Of a DNA stretch of 64,000 bases, positions 20,430 to 31,552 are shown in pieces (the stretch's first letter is position 1; the number at the start of each line of letters is the position of its first letter). The position numbers and the translations under genes are program-made. The notes under the pieces are model-generated. The model had not been told where the DNA came from and searched no databases. It worked only from the letters and a program-made list of their open reading frames with translations. Location of the stretch: NCBI RefSeq assembly GCF_040958095.1, contig NC_091188.1, positions 8,550,736 to 8,614,735 on the forward strand. The letters are read 5' to 3'. The stretch is from Procambarus clarkii. Taxonomy: Eukaryota; Arthropoda; Malacostraca; Decapoda; Cambaridae.

Positions 20430-23400
20430 TAAGAAGGAGGAGGAGGGGGGCGTGGCCAGGCTGGAGGAGAAGGAGGAGGGGGCGTGGCCAGCCTGGAGGA
20501 GGAGGAGGAGGGGGGCGTGGCCAGGCTGGAGGAGAAGGAGGAGGGGCGTGGCCAGCCTGGAATAGGAGGAGGAGGGGGGCGTGGCCAGGCTGGAGGAGAA
20601 GGAGGAGGGGGCGTGGCCAGCCTGGAGGAGGAGGAGGGGGGGCGTGGCCAGGCTGGAGGATGAGGGGGGCGTGGCCAGGCTGGAGGAGGAGGATGGCAGA
20701 GTGGCTAGCCTGGAGGAAGGGGGCGTGGCCAGCCTGGAGGAGGAGGAGGGGGGGCGTGGCCAGGATGGAGGAGGGGGGCGTGGCCAGGCTGGAGGGGGCG
20801 TGGCCAGGCTGGAAGGGGCGTGGCCAGGCTGGAGGAGGAGGAGGGGAGCGTGGCCAGGCTGGAAGACGGGGGCGTGGCCAGGCTGGAGGAGGAGGAGGGG
20901 GCGTGGCCTGGCTGGAGGATGAGGAGGGGAGCGTGGCCAGGCTGGTGGAGGAGGAGGAGGGGCGTGGCCAGGCTGGAGGGGGCGTGGCCAGGCTGGAGGG
21001 GGCGTGGCCAGGCTGGAGGAGGAGGAGGAGGAGCGTGGCCAGGCTGGAGGATGAGGAGGGGGGCGTGGCCAAGCTGGTGGAGGAGGACGGGGGGCGTGGC
21101 CAGGCTGGAGGAGGAGGAGGGGGCGTGGCCAGGCTGGAGGAGGGGGGCGTGGTCAGGCTGGAGGAGGAGGAGGGGGCGTGGCCAGGCTGGAGGATGAGGA
21201 GGGGGCGTGGCCAGGCTGGAGGAGGAGGAGGGGGGCGTGACCAGGCTGGAGGAGGAGGAGGGGGGCGTGGCCAGGCTAGAGGAGGGGGGGGCGTGGCCAG
21301 GCTGGTGGAGGAGGAGGGGGCGTGGCCTGGCTGGTGGAGGAGGAGGAGGGGGGCGTGGCCAGGCTGGAGGAGGAGGAGGAGGGCGTGGCCAGGCTGGAGG
21401 ATGAGGAGGACGGGGGCGTGGCCAGGCTGGAGGATGAGGAGGAGGGGGGCGTGGCCAGGCTGGAGGAGGAGGGGGGCGTGGCCAGGCTGGAGGAGGAGGA
21501 GGGGGGCGTGGCCAGCCTGGAGGAGGAGGAGGAGGGGGCGTGGCCAGGCTGGAGGAGAAGGAGGAGGGGGCGTGGCCAGCCTGGAATAGGAGGAGGAGGG
21601 GGGCGTGGCCAGGCTGGAGGAGAAGGAGGAGGGGGCGTGGCCAGCCTGGAGGAGGAGGAGGGGGGGCGTGGCCAGGCTGGAGGATGAGGGGGGCGTGGCC
21701 AGGCTGGAGGAGGAGGATGGCAGAGTGGCTAGCCTGGAGGAAGGGGGCGTGGCCAGCCTGGAGGAGGAGGAGGGGGGGCGTGGCCAGGCTGGAGGAGGGG
21801 GGCGTGGCCAGGCTGGAGGAGGGGGGCGTGGCCAGGCTGGAGGAGAGGGGCATGGCCAGGCTGGAGGAGGAGGAGGGGAGCGTGGCCAGGCTGGAGGACG
21901 GGGGCGTGGCCAGGCTGGAGGAGGAGGAGGGGGCGTGGCCTGGCTGGAGGATGAGGAGGGGGGCGTGGCCAGGCTGGTGGAGGAGGAGGGGGGGCGTGGC
22001 CAGGCTGGAGGATGAAGAGGGGGGCGTGGCCAGGCTGGAGGAGGGGGGCGTGGCCAGGCTGGAGGATGAGGAGGGGGGCGTGGCCAAGCTGGTGGAGGAG
22101 GACGGGGGGCGTGGCCAGGCTGGAGGAGGAGGAGGGGGCGTGGCCAGGCTGGAGGAGGGGGGCGTGGCCAGGCTGGAGGAGGAGGAGGGGGCGTGGCCAG
22201 GCTGGAGGATGAGGAGGGGGCGTGGCCAGGCTGGAGGAGGAGGGGGCGTGGCCAGGCTGGAGGATGAGGAGGGGGCGTGGCCAGGCTGGAGGAGGAGGAG
22301 GGGGCCGTGGCCAGGTTGGAGGAGGAGGAGGGGGCGTGGCCAGGCTGGAGGAGGAGGAGGAGGCGTGGCCAGGCTGGAGGAGGAGGAGGGGGCGTGGCCA
22401 GGCTGGAGGAGGAGGAGGAGGAGGGGGGCGTGACCAGGCTGGAGGAGGAGGGGGGCGTGGCCAGGTTGGAGGAGGAGGAGGGGGCGTGGCCAGGCTGGAG
22501 GAGGAGGAGGAGGCGTGGCCAGGCTGGAGGAGGAGGAGGGGGCGTGGCCAGGCTGGAGGAGGAGGAGGAGGAGGGGGGCGTGACCAGGCTGGAGGAGGAG
22601 GAGGGGGGCGTGGCCAGGCTGGAGGAGGAGGGGGGCGTGGCCAGGCTGGCGGAGGAGGAGGGGGGCGTGGCCAGGCTGGAGGAGGAGGGGGCGTGGCCAG
22701 GCTGGTGGAGGAGGAGGGGGGCGTGGCCAGGCTGGAGGAGGAGGAGGGGGCGTGGCCAGGCTGGTGGAGGAGGAGGGGGGCGTGGCCAGGCTGGTGTAGG
22801 AGAAGGAAGAAGGGGGCTTGGCCAGGCTGGAGGAGGAGGGGGGGCGTGACCAGGTTGGATGAGGAGGAGGAGGGGGGCGTGGCCAGGCTGGAGGAGGAGG
22901 AGGAGGGGGCGTGGCCAGGCTGGTGGAGGAGGAGGGGGGCGTGGCCAGGCTGGTGGAGGAGGAGGGGGCGTGGCCAGGCTGGTGGAGGAGGAGGGGGGCG
23001 TGGACAGGCTGGAGGAGGAGGAGAAGGGGGGCGTGGCCAGGTTGGAGGAGGAGGAGGGGGCGTGGCCTGGCTGGTGGAGGAGGAGGAGGGGGGCGTGGCC
23101 AGGCTGGAGGAGGAGGAGGAGGGGGGGCGTAGCCAGGCTGGAGGAGGAGGAGGGGGGCGTGGCCAGGCTGGAGGAGGAGGGGGGCGTGGCCAGGCTGGAG
23201 GAGGAGGAGGGGGGCGTGGCCAGGCTGGAGGAGGAGGAGGGCGGCGTGGCCAGGCTGGAGGAGGAGGGGGGCGTGGCCAGGCTGGAGGAGGAGGAGGAGG
23301 GCGTGGCCAGGCTGGAGGATGAGGAGGACGGGGGCGTGGCCAGGCTGGAGGATGAGGAGGAGGGAGGCGTGGCCAGGCTGGAGGAGGAGGGGGGCGTGGC

Positions 23401-23470
23401 CAGGCTGGAGGAGGAGGAGGGGGGCGTGGCCAGCCTGGAGGAGGAGGAGGAGGGGGCGTGGCCAGGCTGG
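20430..23470. repeat. 3-kb G-rich minisatellite
   Basis: Roughly 95 units of 24-39 bp with core GGCGTGGCCAGGCTGGAGGA followed by a variable number of GGA triplets and a G run. It contains larger duplications: a segment with the marker GGATGGCAGAGTGGCTAGCC at 20691 recurs at 21715 (offset 1024), and 21366-21550 recurs at 23286-23470 (offset 1918). A ~150-bp block at about 22307 recurs at about 22460. The plus strand is highly purine-rich with G-quadruplex potential. Minus-strand frames over 900 codons long are Pro/Ser/Leu-rich low complexity. Confidence 0.97.
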
Positions 23471-24185
23471 TGAGGGTGGAGGCAGCGTGTGAGAGTAAGG
23501 AGCCAGTGACAGTGTGAGAGTTGCGTGGGGTTGGCGGACTGGTTGTGCTGCCGCTCTCCCTCGCTCTCCCTCACACTCCACACACACTCTCACACTCGCC
23601 TCTGGACGCCCTATCCGCGCCTCTGTCTACCTGACAGCAGAAACACATGCCAATTCCCCTCTCCCCCATACAAACAAAACAATTCCTGCGGTCAGTTGTA
23701 CGAGCCACTTTACGCAAAAAAATCTGGAAGAATACGCATCGTTACGCCCGTGTGCAAGAGTCCAGCCCCACACGTGACGCTGCGACGAGCAGCTGCACCA
23801 GACGCTCAACTCCAGCGGTCCACACTAACGTGTACAATCAAAGCTTGTGCCTTAAAAAGACACAGTTGCCGGACGCTGGAAGCTGTGACTACAGTCTCCC
23901 CTCCAGACCTCAGCTGGATAGAAGACTAACAGTGTGAGGAACTATAGTGAACAACAGTGACAGGTGCTTAGGAAAGTTGGATAGTTAACGGGGGATAGTT
24001 ACTAGCCTAAGGGGCACCTGTGAAGGAGGAGGAGGCAGCTGCATGGGACGCAAACACTTGTGCTCAGCGGAGCTCGAGTGGCACTTGAGCAGCAGCAGGT
24101 GATGGAGTGTGCAGGGTGAGGAGGAGGAAGGGCGCGGGGAGAAATATTTATCACAGCGACAGGAAACACCGGTGAAAATAGCGCC
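23471..24185. other. Non-repetitive GC-rich segment, possible leader sequence
   Basis: After the array the sequence is relatively GC-rich and non-tandem. Three overlapping plus frames are open at 23514-23937, but none has a known domain. CAACAGTGACAG followed by GTGCTTAG at about 23960 resembles a splice donor. It could be an untranslated exon; evidence is weak. Confidence 0.3.
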
Positions 24186-24189
24186 AACA

Positions 24190-24540
24190 TAGAGAGGGGC
24201 CAGCAACGTTAGGGCCAGCAACGTTAGGGCCACCAACGTTAGGGCCACCAACGTTAGGGCCACCAACGTTAGGGCCAACAACGTTAGGGCCACCAACGTT
24301 AGGGCCACCAACGTTAGGGCCACCAACGTTAGGGCCAACAACGTTAGGGTGAAAAACGTTGGAGTGAAAAAACGTTTGTGAAAAACATTGAAGAGAGAGA
24401 GAGACGAACGTTGAAAAGAACAAAGTTGGAGACAGATGCACTTTCGAGAGAGAAACGTTGAGGAGAGAGAAACATTGAGGACAGATAAACGTTGAAGAGA
24501 AAAACGTTGAGGAGAACAACGTTCGGACAAAACAACGGAA
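24190..24540. repeat. 15-bp minisatellite fading into a degenerate array
   Basis: About 11 regular units of AGGGCCA(C/A)CAACGTT up to 24350, then irregular units keeping (A)AACGTTG(A) with GAGAGA spacers. Confidence 0.93.
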
Positions 24541-24559
24541 GTTGAGACACAACAGAGTA

Positions 24560-25300
24560 TAGTGACATTAATTAATTCTCAAAACAGTAGTTAAGATAAT
24601 TATAACAGTGAAATCGGCATCAATATAAACAGTGAGATGAGTATTTACAGTGAAATGAGCGTCGTAGCAGTGATATGGGCATTGCCGTAGTGAAGTCACC
24701 GTTGCAACAGTGAAAAGAATGGCGTAACAGCAAAATGATTGACATAACAGTGAAAATGGAATAACATCAGTGAAATTAGTGTGGCAAGAGTGAAATAAGC
24801 GTCACAGCGGTAAAATGAGTGACGTAACAGTGAAATGAGCATCACATCCATGAAATGGGTGTCACTGTAGTACAATGATTGACAGAACAGTAAAACGAAC
24901 GTCATAACAGTGAAATGGACGTCGCAACAGTGACATGATCATCTCACCAGTGAAAATGTGGTCACAACGGTGAAATTGACGTCACAACAGTGAAATGGTC
25001 GTCACAACAGTGAAATTAACGTCCCAGTTGTCAAATGAACTTCATAGCAGTGAAATAGTTGAAGTAGGTTTACTGAGACAATACATCTCCAAAGGATAGA
25101 ATAGCTTAGACTATTTCTAACCCTCATAACAGTGAAATACGCGTCCCAGTAGTAACTGAGCGTGACAACAGTGAAATGAGCATCCGAATAGTGAAATGTT
25201 AGCTTCGTAACAGTGAGCTGATCGTCGCACCAACATCAGAGCAGTGAAATAACAGCCACGAAGATCACGGACTACACCGTATGTGCAGTGATAACCAGAA
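24560..25300. repeat. Old degenerate ~19-bp array
   Basis: Many imperfect copies of (A)ACAGTGAAATGAGCGTC spaced 17-22 bp (for example 24832, 24910, 24990, 25010), with heavy substitution. The phrase CAGTGAAAT occurs many times. This is a decayed minisatellite rather than a gene. Confidence 0.8.
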
Positions 25301-25458
25301 TACACATACAGTGTAAAGTCAACAGTGTATTAGTGCCAGTGAACTGGAGTGCAGGAATATTATCTAGTGATCAACTGGTGACTGGAGTGAGTAAGAGAGT
25401 GACAGCTGAGTAGAGTGCCGTTGGTTCTAGAGTGGAGTGCCACTCCACTCGGGAAGAT

Positions 25459-25560
25459 ATGACCCTCATCCGTATAGAGATAGTGCCACCGTGTCTCAAT
25501 GTTGTTGACCTGGGTGGAGACGGCCAAGTCGCTGCCAGCGGGACTTGTGTGTTGGCCTGA
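25459..25560 (+). CDS. Small ORF (33 codons), possible upstream ORF
   Basis: Reads MTLIRIEIVPPCLNVVDLGG and continues 13 more residues before TGA. It lies in a GC-balanced non-repetitive stretch 100 bp before another open segment. No homology is recognised, and it may be chance. Confidence 0.2.
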   Translation: MTLIRIEIVPPCLNVVDLGGDGQVAASGTCVLA

Positions 25561-25663
25561 ACCCAGACGAGGTCAGAGTCGTCAGGGTTTGTGACGCTTC
25601 TAACGTCACAATCTTAGGCACACCGCTGCCAGACCTGGTACACACCTGGCACTGTGTCCGTGG

Positions 25664-25746
25664 ATGGAGCCACGTGTTGACCTGATGCCAGACGAGGCCC
25701 TCGTCGCCATGAAGGCCAGTGACTGGGTCGACAGTATTGATAAAAG
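25664..25746 (+). CDS. Candidate first coding exon (weak)
   Basis: An ATG in GTGGATGG context opens a frame MEPRVDLMPDEALVAMKASD, then WVDSIDKR, ending at AAAAG|GTTAAT, a plausible 5' splice site. Codon use is GC-richer than the surroundings. No family is recognised, and no acceptor or downstream exon was identified. A related string CAGACGAGG lies 125 bp upstream, suggesting local duplication. Alternative: random open frame. Confidence 0.25.
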
Positions 25747-25814
25747 GTTAATAATTGAAATTTCAATCATGTGTGATTTTTCTTTTTCATTGTTTTCGAT
25801 TTCATGTGCATGTG

Positions 25815-25849
25815 TGTGCGTGTGTGATTGTGTGACTGTGTACATATGC

Positions 25850-25880
<31 letters not shown>

Positions 25881-25891
25881 TGTGTGTGTGT

Positions 25892-25954
<63 letters not shown>

Positions 25955-25965
25955 GCGCGCGCGTG
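25815..25965. repeat. (GT)n microsatellite
   Basis: GT repeats with AT and GC interruptions, ending in GCGCGGCGCGCGC. Confidence 0.95.
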
Positions 25966-26460
25966 TGTGTGCATATGTTTATATGTAGTGTGTGTCCCAG
26001 CCTAGTTGTTCTTATAGGGTCCATCTAAGAGTATTCTTAATATATACGACCATTATTTTTTGGATGAAACCGTATCAGAATAGGATATATATATATAACC
26101 TGCTAAGTTATCAATAATATAAACCGAATGATTACAGGTAAGTGATGACCACGTGATAATCTGTACTTCAAAAACATATATACTGTTCTAAATGAGGTTA
26201 GGTTAGGGTTTTATCATAACTAATTAGTATTTTATATTGTGCATTTCTTGTGGATTAGTTATTTCCAAGCTATGCAGTTGAGTGATAGAGCAAATATACA
26301 AGCAATTACCTTAAACTGAGATGAGTCTAAGCTAATTGCTTAGACTCATTAAGTCTATTAGACTTTCATAATTAGAGTTCAGTGGCTCAGTATTCAATAT
26401 TTGATTCAACAGTAATTATTAAATATGTTGGTTTATAATTTTTAAAATAATTAACAACCT
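25966..26460. other. No recognised gene
   Basis: AT-rich, with AGGTTAGGTTAGGG at 26196-26210 (two telomere-like units only). Nothing else is recognised. Confidence 0.4.
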
Positions 26461-26461
26461 T

Positions 26462-26545
26462 CCATTCCCCTGGGGCTATAGGAGACTCGAACCCTGGACA
26501 CCCACACGAGTGTGAGGCTAAAGCTCTATCGACCGAACTAATTGT
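26462..26545 (-). mobile_element. tRNA-like SINE head
   Basis: In minus-strand sense: TTCGGTCGATAGAGCTTTAG (A-box region), CCTCACACTCG (anticodon loop TCACACT, reading CAC) and the B box GGGTTCGAGTCTCC, ending CTATAGCCCCAGGGG. Spacing fits a tRNA-derived head; no long body is recognised. Confidence 0.55.
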
Positions 26546-26710
26546 CAATTAATATTTTAATTTACAACCTTAGTTTAGTAGGGAATAACAATTAGTAGGC
26601 AAAAAATATGAAAACCTTGCCTTGGCTTTTCTAAAGTTATCATGTATAGCCGTTTCTATTTACTTAATATTTATTCATATAATACCATACTGTGATTTTT
26701 TCTTTAACAA

Positions 26711-26798
<88 letters not shown>
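26711..26798. repeat. (TA)n microsatellite
   Basis: Pure TA dinucleotides over about 85 bp. Confidence 0.98.
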
Positions 26799-26799
<1 letters not shown>

Positions 26800-26845
26800 G
26801 CCTGATAGACACTCCGAGGATTTGGACTTACCATAAAACCCAAGA

Positions 26846-28085
26846 AAGGTCTTCCTGGGTGAGGGAGGGTCTTCCTGGGTGAGGGAGGGTCTTCCTGGGT
26901 GAGGGAGGGTCTTCCTAGGTGAGGGAGGGTCTTCCTGGGTGAGGCAGGTTCTTCCTGGGTGAGGGAGGGTCTTCCTGGGTGAGGGAGGGTCTTCCTGGGT
27001 GAGGGAGGGTCTTCCTGGGTGAGGGAGGGTCTTCCTGGGTGAGGGAGGGTCTTCCTGGGTTAGGGAGGGTCTTCCTGGGTGAGGGAGGGTCTTCCTGGGT
27101 GAGGGAGGGTCTTCCTGGGTGAGAGAGGGTCTTCCTGGGTGAGGGAGGGTCTTCCTGGGTGAGGGAGGGTCTTCCTTGGTGAGGGAGGGTCTTCCTGGGT
27201 GAGGGAGGGTCTTCCTGGGTGAGGGAGGGTCTTCCTGGGTGAGGGAGGGTCTTCCTGGGTGTGAGGGAGGGCCTTCCTGGGTGAGGGAGGGTCTTCCTGG
27301 GTGAGGGAGGGTCTTCCTGGGTGAGGCAGGTTCTTCCTGGGTGAGGGAGGGTCTTCCTGGGTGAGGGAGGGTCTTCCTGGGTGTGAAAGGGTCTTCCTGG
27401 GTGAGAGAGGGTCTTCCTGGGTTAGGGAGGGTCTTCCTGGGTGAGGGAGGGTCTTCCTAGGTGAGGGAGGGTCTTCCTGGGTAAGGGAGGGTCTTCCTGG
27501 GTGAGGGAGGGTCTTCCTGGGTGAGGGAGGGTCTTCCTGGGTAAGGGAGGGTTTTCCTGAGTAAGGGAGGGTCTTCCTGGGTAAGGGAGGGTCTTCCTGG
27601 GTGAGGGAGGGTCTTCCTGGGTGAGGGAGGGTCTTCCTGGGTGAGGGAGGGTCTTCCTGGGTGAGGGAGGGCCTTCCTGGGTGAGGGAGGGTCTTCCTGG
27701 GTGAGGGAGGGTCTTCCTGGGTGAGGCAGGTTCTTCCTGGGTGAGGGAGGGTCTTCCTGGGTGAGGGAGGGTTTTCCTGGGTGTGAGAGGGTCTTCCTGG
27801 GTGAGAGAGGGTCTTCCTGGGTTAGGGAGGGTCTTCCTGGGTGAGGGAGGGTCTTCCTGGGTGAAGGAACGTCTTCCTGGGTGAGGGAGGGTCTTCCTTG
27901 GTGAGGGAGGGTCTTCCTGGGTGAGGGAGGATCTTCCTGGGTGTGAGAGGGTCTTCCTGGGTGAGGGAGGATCTTCCTAGATGAGGGAGGGTCTTCCTGG
28001 GTGTGGGAGGGGTCTTTCTGGGTGAGGAAGGGTCTTCCTGGGTGAGGGATGGTCTTCCTGGGTGAGGGAGGGTCTTCCTGGGTGA
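26846..28085. repeat. 20-bp G-rich minisatellite
   Basis: About 62 copies of GTCTTCCTGGGTGAGGGAGG. Variant blocks recur in order: GGGCCTTCC, GAGGCAGGTTC, TGTGA(A/G)AGGG, GAGAGAGGG and GTTAGGG at 27262-27450 and again at 27662-27850, an offset of 400 bp. GAGGCAGGTT also occurs at 26941. Every unit supplies three GGG triplets on the plus strand. The open minus frames are Pro/Ser-rich artefacts. Confidence 0.97.
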
Positions 28086-28479
28086 AACCGAAATTAACAA
28101 TTGCTAGCTTCTCTAACATTCAAAGTTCTCCAATGTTTATTTACTTAATAACTACTGCCATCATATCTTGCCATTATAATGTGTATTTGTATATCATAAA
28201 ATACATATTTATTACGAGTTACCGACACAAAGAGCACATATATATCTACCACGAAGGACTCCCTGACAGTGAGGTTTCCCGGTCCAGGTTGTGTAGTAGA
28301 GAAAACGCGACTTATATAAGGTTTACATAAAGCCACGAGTGTCCCAGAGGTGTCGTGGAGTGGTGTTCTTAGGAAGATCGGCGTTCGTAAACTGTTTATT
28401 GAATAGCGACATAACCGTCAAGAACTCGCTAAGAACCAAAATCTCCATAAGTACTTTGCATAACTGCTTGATGAATCCA

Positions 28480-28810
28480 TCCCCTGGTCTCACGTACGTG
28501 GTAAACAGAGATCTAAAAGCCTCAATATTTAGGTTCTTAAATGGTGTTCTGACTTTGTTGATAAGTGCCACTGGAGATAGGCTTGGTGTTGTGTTTACTC
28601 TCAGGTCTTGTTCTTCTAGTCGTTACTGGGAGGTAGTTTCTCCTTTCATTGTGTTCCGCCCTACTCACGTCACCTCTTCTCAACTCCATCACCTTACACT
28701 TGCTGGTGTTAGACTCTAGAAGCCATTTCTCGAAGATACGCTGTAGTTTGTCCATGTCATCTCGAAGAATCTATCAGTCTTCATTTGTTTCGACTCTTCT
28801 CATTAGTTTT
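28480..28810 (-). mobile_element. Decayed LINE-B-like RT fragment
   Basis: Two short minus frames: LQRIFEKWLLESNTSKCKVM (28755-28537) and VRTPFKNLNIEAFRSLFTTY followed by VRPG (28571-28323). They align with the KWLLKFN.SKCKVM and TSFRNL..EAF..LYTAYVRP segments of LINE-B. Several frameshifts. Confidence 0.75.
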
Positions 28811-28974
28811 CAGGCAAAAACTTTATTCGTACATGGTAGCACATTTGTAATTGGTCAAGTTTACAAGTAACGTACATAACATTCTTTACATGAGAGTCAG
28901 AATAACAGTGTAGTAAGAAGACATTGTCATTGTCAGAATGAGAAACTTAATTAGTAGCAACTTATGCAAATTAT

Positions 28975-29870
28975 TTCCTTTTTTTTGGAGGGAAATTCCT
29001 ACGCGGGCCCTAAGCCTCTGGCTGGCCCACTAAGTGTTGCTTGTTTCTGTTTTTCTTAGGCGGAGTATGAGTATTTATGACTCGTATGGTCGCTTCAGTA
29101 AGATTTTGCCCCACGTGTTTAACAACTTCTTCTGCTCTGTTGAATCTAAGTTGAAATCTTATTGGGGGTTGTAACTGTGCACTGTGTTAGATAATGTTCC
29201 AGTGGTGTGTCGGGCATGTCTCCACAGTGTATTTCCACGGTGTCCGGACTCAACAGGTATATATACCAATCAAAATAAAAAAATTACATAGACATAAAGT
29301 GAGTGACTTTTAGCTAAAAAATAAAAAAAATATGTTGTAAAGACACAATATATCTCTCAAAATGAGGATGATGAGCCAATTAGCAGTAGAGCACATATAA
29401 ACTAATCATAGTATAAACTTTGAAATGGAATTAAAAAAAAACTTTAATTTGTTTAGTGTTTTAGTTAAAACACCCACAGCATTCTACATCAACAGATTCT
29501 GGGGCTATCTTTAGCTCAAAATTTACTCCAGACACGCAGCTCATAAAACATCGATCAGACTTTAGTCGGAGTCAAAATGCCTGTAATCAGAAACCCAGTG
29601 GCAGACTCTGACATTATAATTCCTTAATCATTCCAAATATCCAAGATTGGGGGTCGTCTTCCTGCTCGTGAGTTGTGTTATCCTTCCCTGTCGACCCGCC
29701 GTATATACCCATTACAAAATGTTACTCATTCTTAAGTTGTATTCTCTAACATGGCCTCTGTGGTGGGTGCAAGTAGTACTAGATCAGGAGCATAACAGAC
29801 AGCACTGGCCTTAGTACTGTCTATAGCAAGAGCAGCTCTACTGCCCTTGCTATAGACAGGCAAGGGCAGT
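28975..29870 (-). mobile_element. Decayed RNase H-type LINE, 3' half
   Basis: In minus-strand order: a KASAVCYAPDLVLLAPTTEA-like frame near 29790-29740, a VYTAGRQG stretch near 29700 that resembles the RNase H motif VYTDGS, then at 29225-29150 HCGDMPDTPLEHYLTQC, a His/Cys pattern typical of LINE C-termini, then FNRAEEVVKHVGQNLTEA. Stops and an AT-rich interruption (29240-29460) separate the parts. The order and strand agree with one element. Confidence 0.45.
29817..29859. other. 14-bp inverted repeat
   Basis: CTGTCTATAGCAAG (29817-29830) and CTTGCTATAGACAG (29846-29859) pair perfectly around a 15-nt loop that holds a further GCAG/CTGC pairing. AAGGGCAG copies follow. Confidence 0.7.
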
Positions 29871-30289
29871 AGAGGGCAGACAAGCAAGGGCAGTCTTAAC
29901 TCTTTATGTTAACAATGGACCGAAATACATGGCAAACACAGACTAAGAACAGCACTATGACCCCATCTTTAGAGAGAAACTTTCAGAGAGGACATTACTC
30001 CCATTTCTCAGCTAATTTGTATATCAAATTTGATATAAATTTGTATTACAAATATATCTGTAATTTGAATAAGAAAATCAGAAATATCTAGCGAAGACTG
30101 GACATGCTTTCCTACTAAACAGTTCGCTAAATCGTTTGTTGTGTTCAAGTCTGTCAATAGCTTTGGAAGCATCGCGAATCAGAGTTGTTACACTGAAAAG
30201 TTTCCACCGCCATGAAACTACAAAGAGTTGTTGAGTAACCACTTTTGTGAGCAAATTGAAAGTCAGAGGTGTCCAGTTCGTCAGCTAGA

Positions 30290-31290
30290 AATTAATTGAC
30301 TAGATGATGAAATACTTTGTTTAAGGCAACAGCTCTGTAGTTATCAAAGGAGGGGACACACACACACACGCGCGCGCGCGGCAGTTCTTTCATACGGGAA
30401 CAAGTCCATAAGTGTTTATTACTGATGGCGCTGTACCATGGGAGAGGAAGCCTGTAAGACACACAGGCGTACAATTCCCTCTGAAAACATCGACACACAG
30501 GATTCAATTCGTGTAGTTAACATAAATGAGAAATTGAATGGATCCCGGCACCAAGCCTTGAGGTACTCCACTTACTACGTCGCACCATTCCAACATGGCG
30601 CCCACCACTGTGACTGACTCTTGTTCGTAAGGTATTTCCTACCAATATCATTGTTCTTCCATCTTTTCCCGCCTGTTTGTGGAGTAATTATAGTAATTTG
30701 TGGCGCGTAATATGTCAATGGATTTTTGGCAGTCCAGAAATACACAATTTTCCCAATTTTTTTCTGTCGTGCCCTATTTTCATTTCCTTATCATTGAACT
30801 CCAGCGGGTGTAATAGGCATGAGTTCTATTTCCTGAAGCCATGTTGGTGTTTATTTGCATTCCTCATTATCTCCAGGTGATTAACTAGTCACAGCCTTAT
30901 TATTCTATCCAGGACTTCGCAGGGGATGATTGTCAGTGGCGCTCGACGTCACCTCAGTAGTCAAGTGCTTCCTCTCTATCTTCTTTCTTGTATAATTGAA
31001 CCGCATTAACCATCTCCCAGCAGCTGGGCGAAACTACACAACTTAAATATTTCAAGATCGAAGCATGAGGTATATTGAGGAACTGTGCAGCAGAATTTTG
31101 ACATCTATGGTAATTCAGTGTCTGGTCCAATAGCTTTAGTTTCACGTTATTGATGCTACGTATATCATTGTTTCTCTGCTGCGATCTCATTATTTCCAAT
31201 CTATCGTATAGGGTTACCTCCACTACAAGTACTGAGAACTGTTCCGGCTCAGCCGTAACACTCCATGGAGTGGTACAACACTCCACCTTC
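30290..31290 (-). mobile_element. Decayed LINE-B-like RT (finger and palm part)
   Basis: The minus frame 31286-30954 ends SCWEMVNAVQLYKKEDREEA, then LDY, matching the SCWKKANVVPIFKKGDREEALNY of LINE-B. Further left, CCCGGCACCAAGCCTTGAGG (30543-30562) corresponds to the SGVPQG..PG region, and TTGGCAGTCCAGAAATACAC (30726-30745) to the FLDCQ catalytic segment. Many indels. Confidence 0.75.
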
Positions 31291-31552
31291 TAGTTTGTTC
31301 TCCTCCACTCTTGCATAATCCAATCTCCTGAATGTATATCAAATTTGTATATCAAATAGTATTGATATACAGGTACATCTTGTACATATGGAGGTACATC
31401 TTACCTCAAGGTCAGTGTCAACCAGGTCATTGATTTTCATTTTCCTTCCAATATCGCTATGTACTAACTTGGGCTGTTACCTTGCTGTGGATTCAAAGTA
31501 ATTTATAGAAATTTTTTCCTACATTCTTCTTATTTTCTTATAGCCAGGCAAT

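Noticed and set aside
20278-23583. Minus-strand open frames of over 900 and 1100 codons rich in Pro, Ser, Leu, Trp and Ala
   Set aside because: They coincide with the G-rich tandem array, several frames are open at once, and composition is a simple translation of the repeat unit.
26196-26210. Telomere-like AGGTTAGGTTAGGG
   Set aside because: Only two TTAGG units; also TTAGG in the 25-bp array at 63500 is part of an unrelated monomer.
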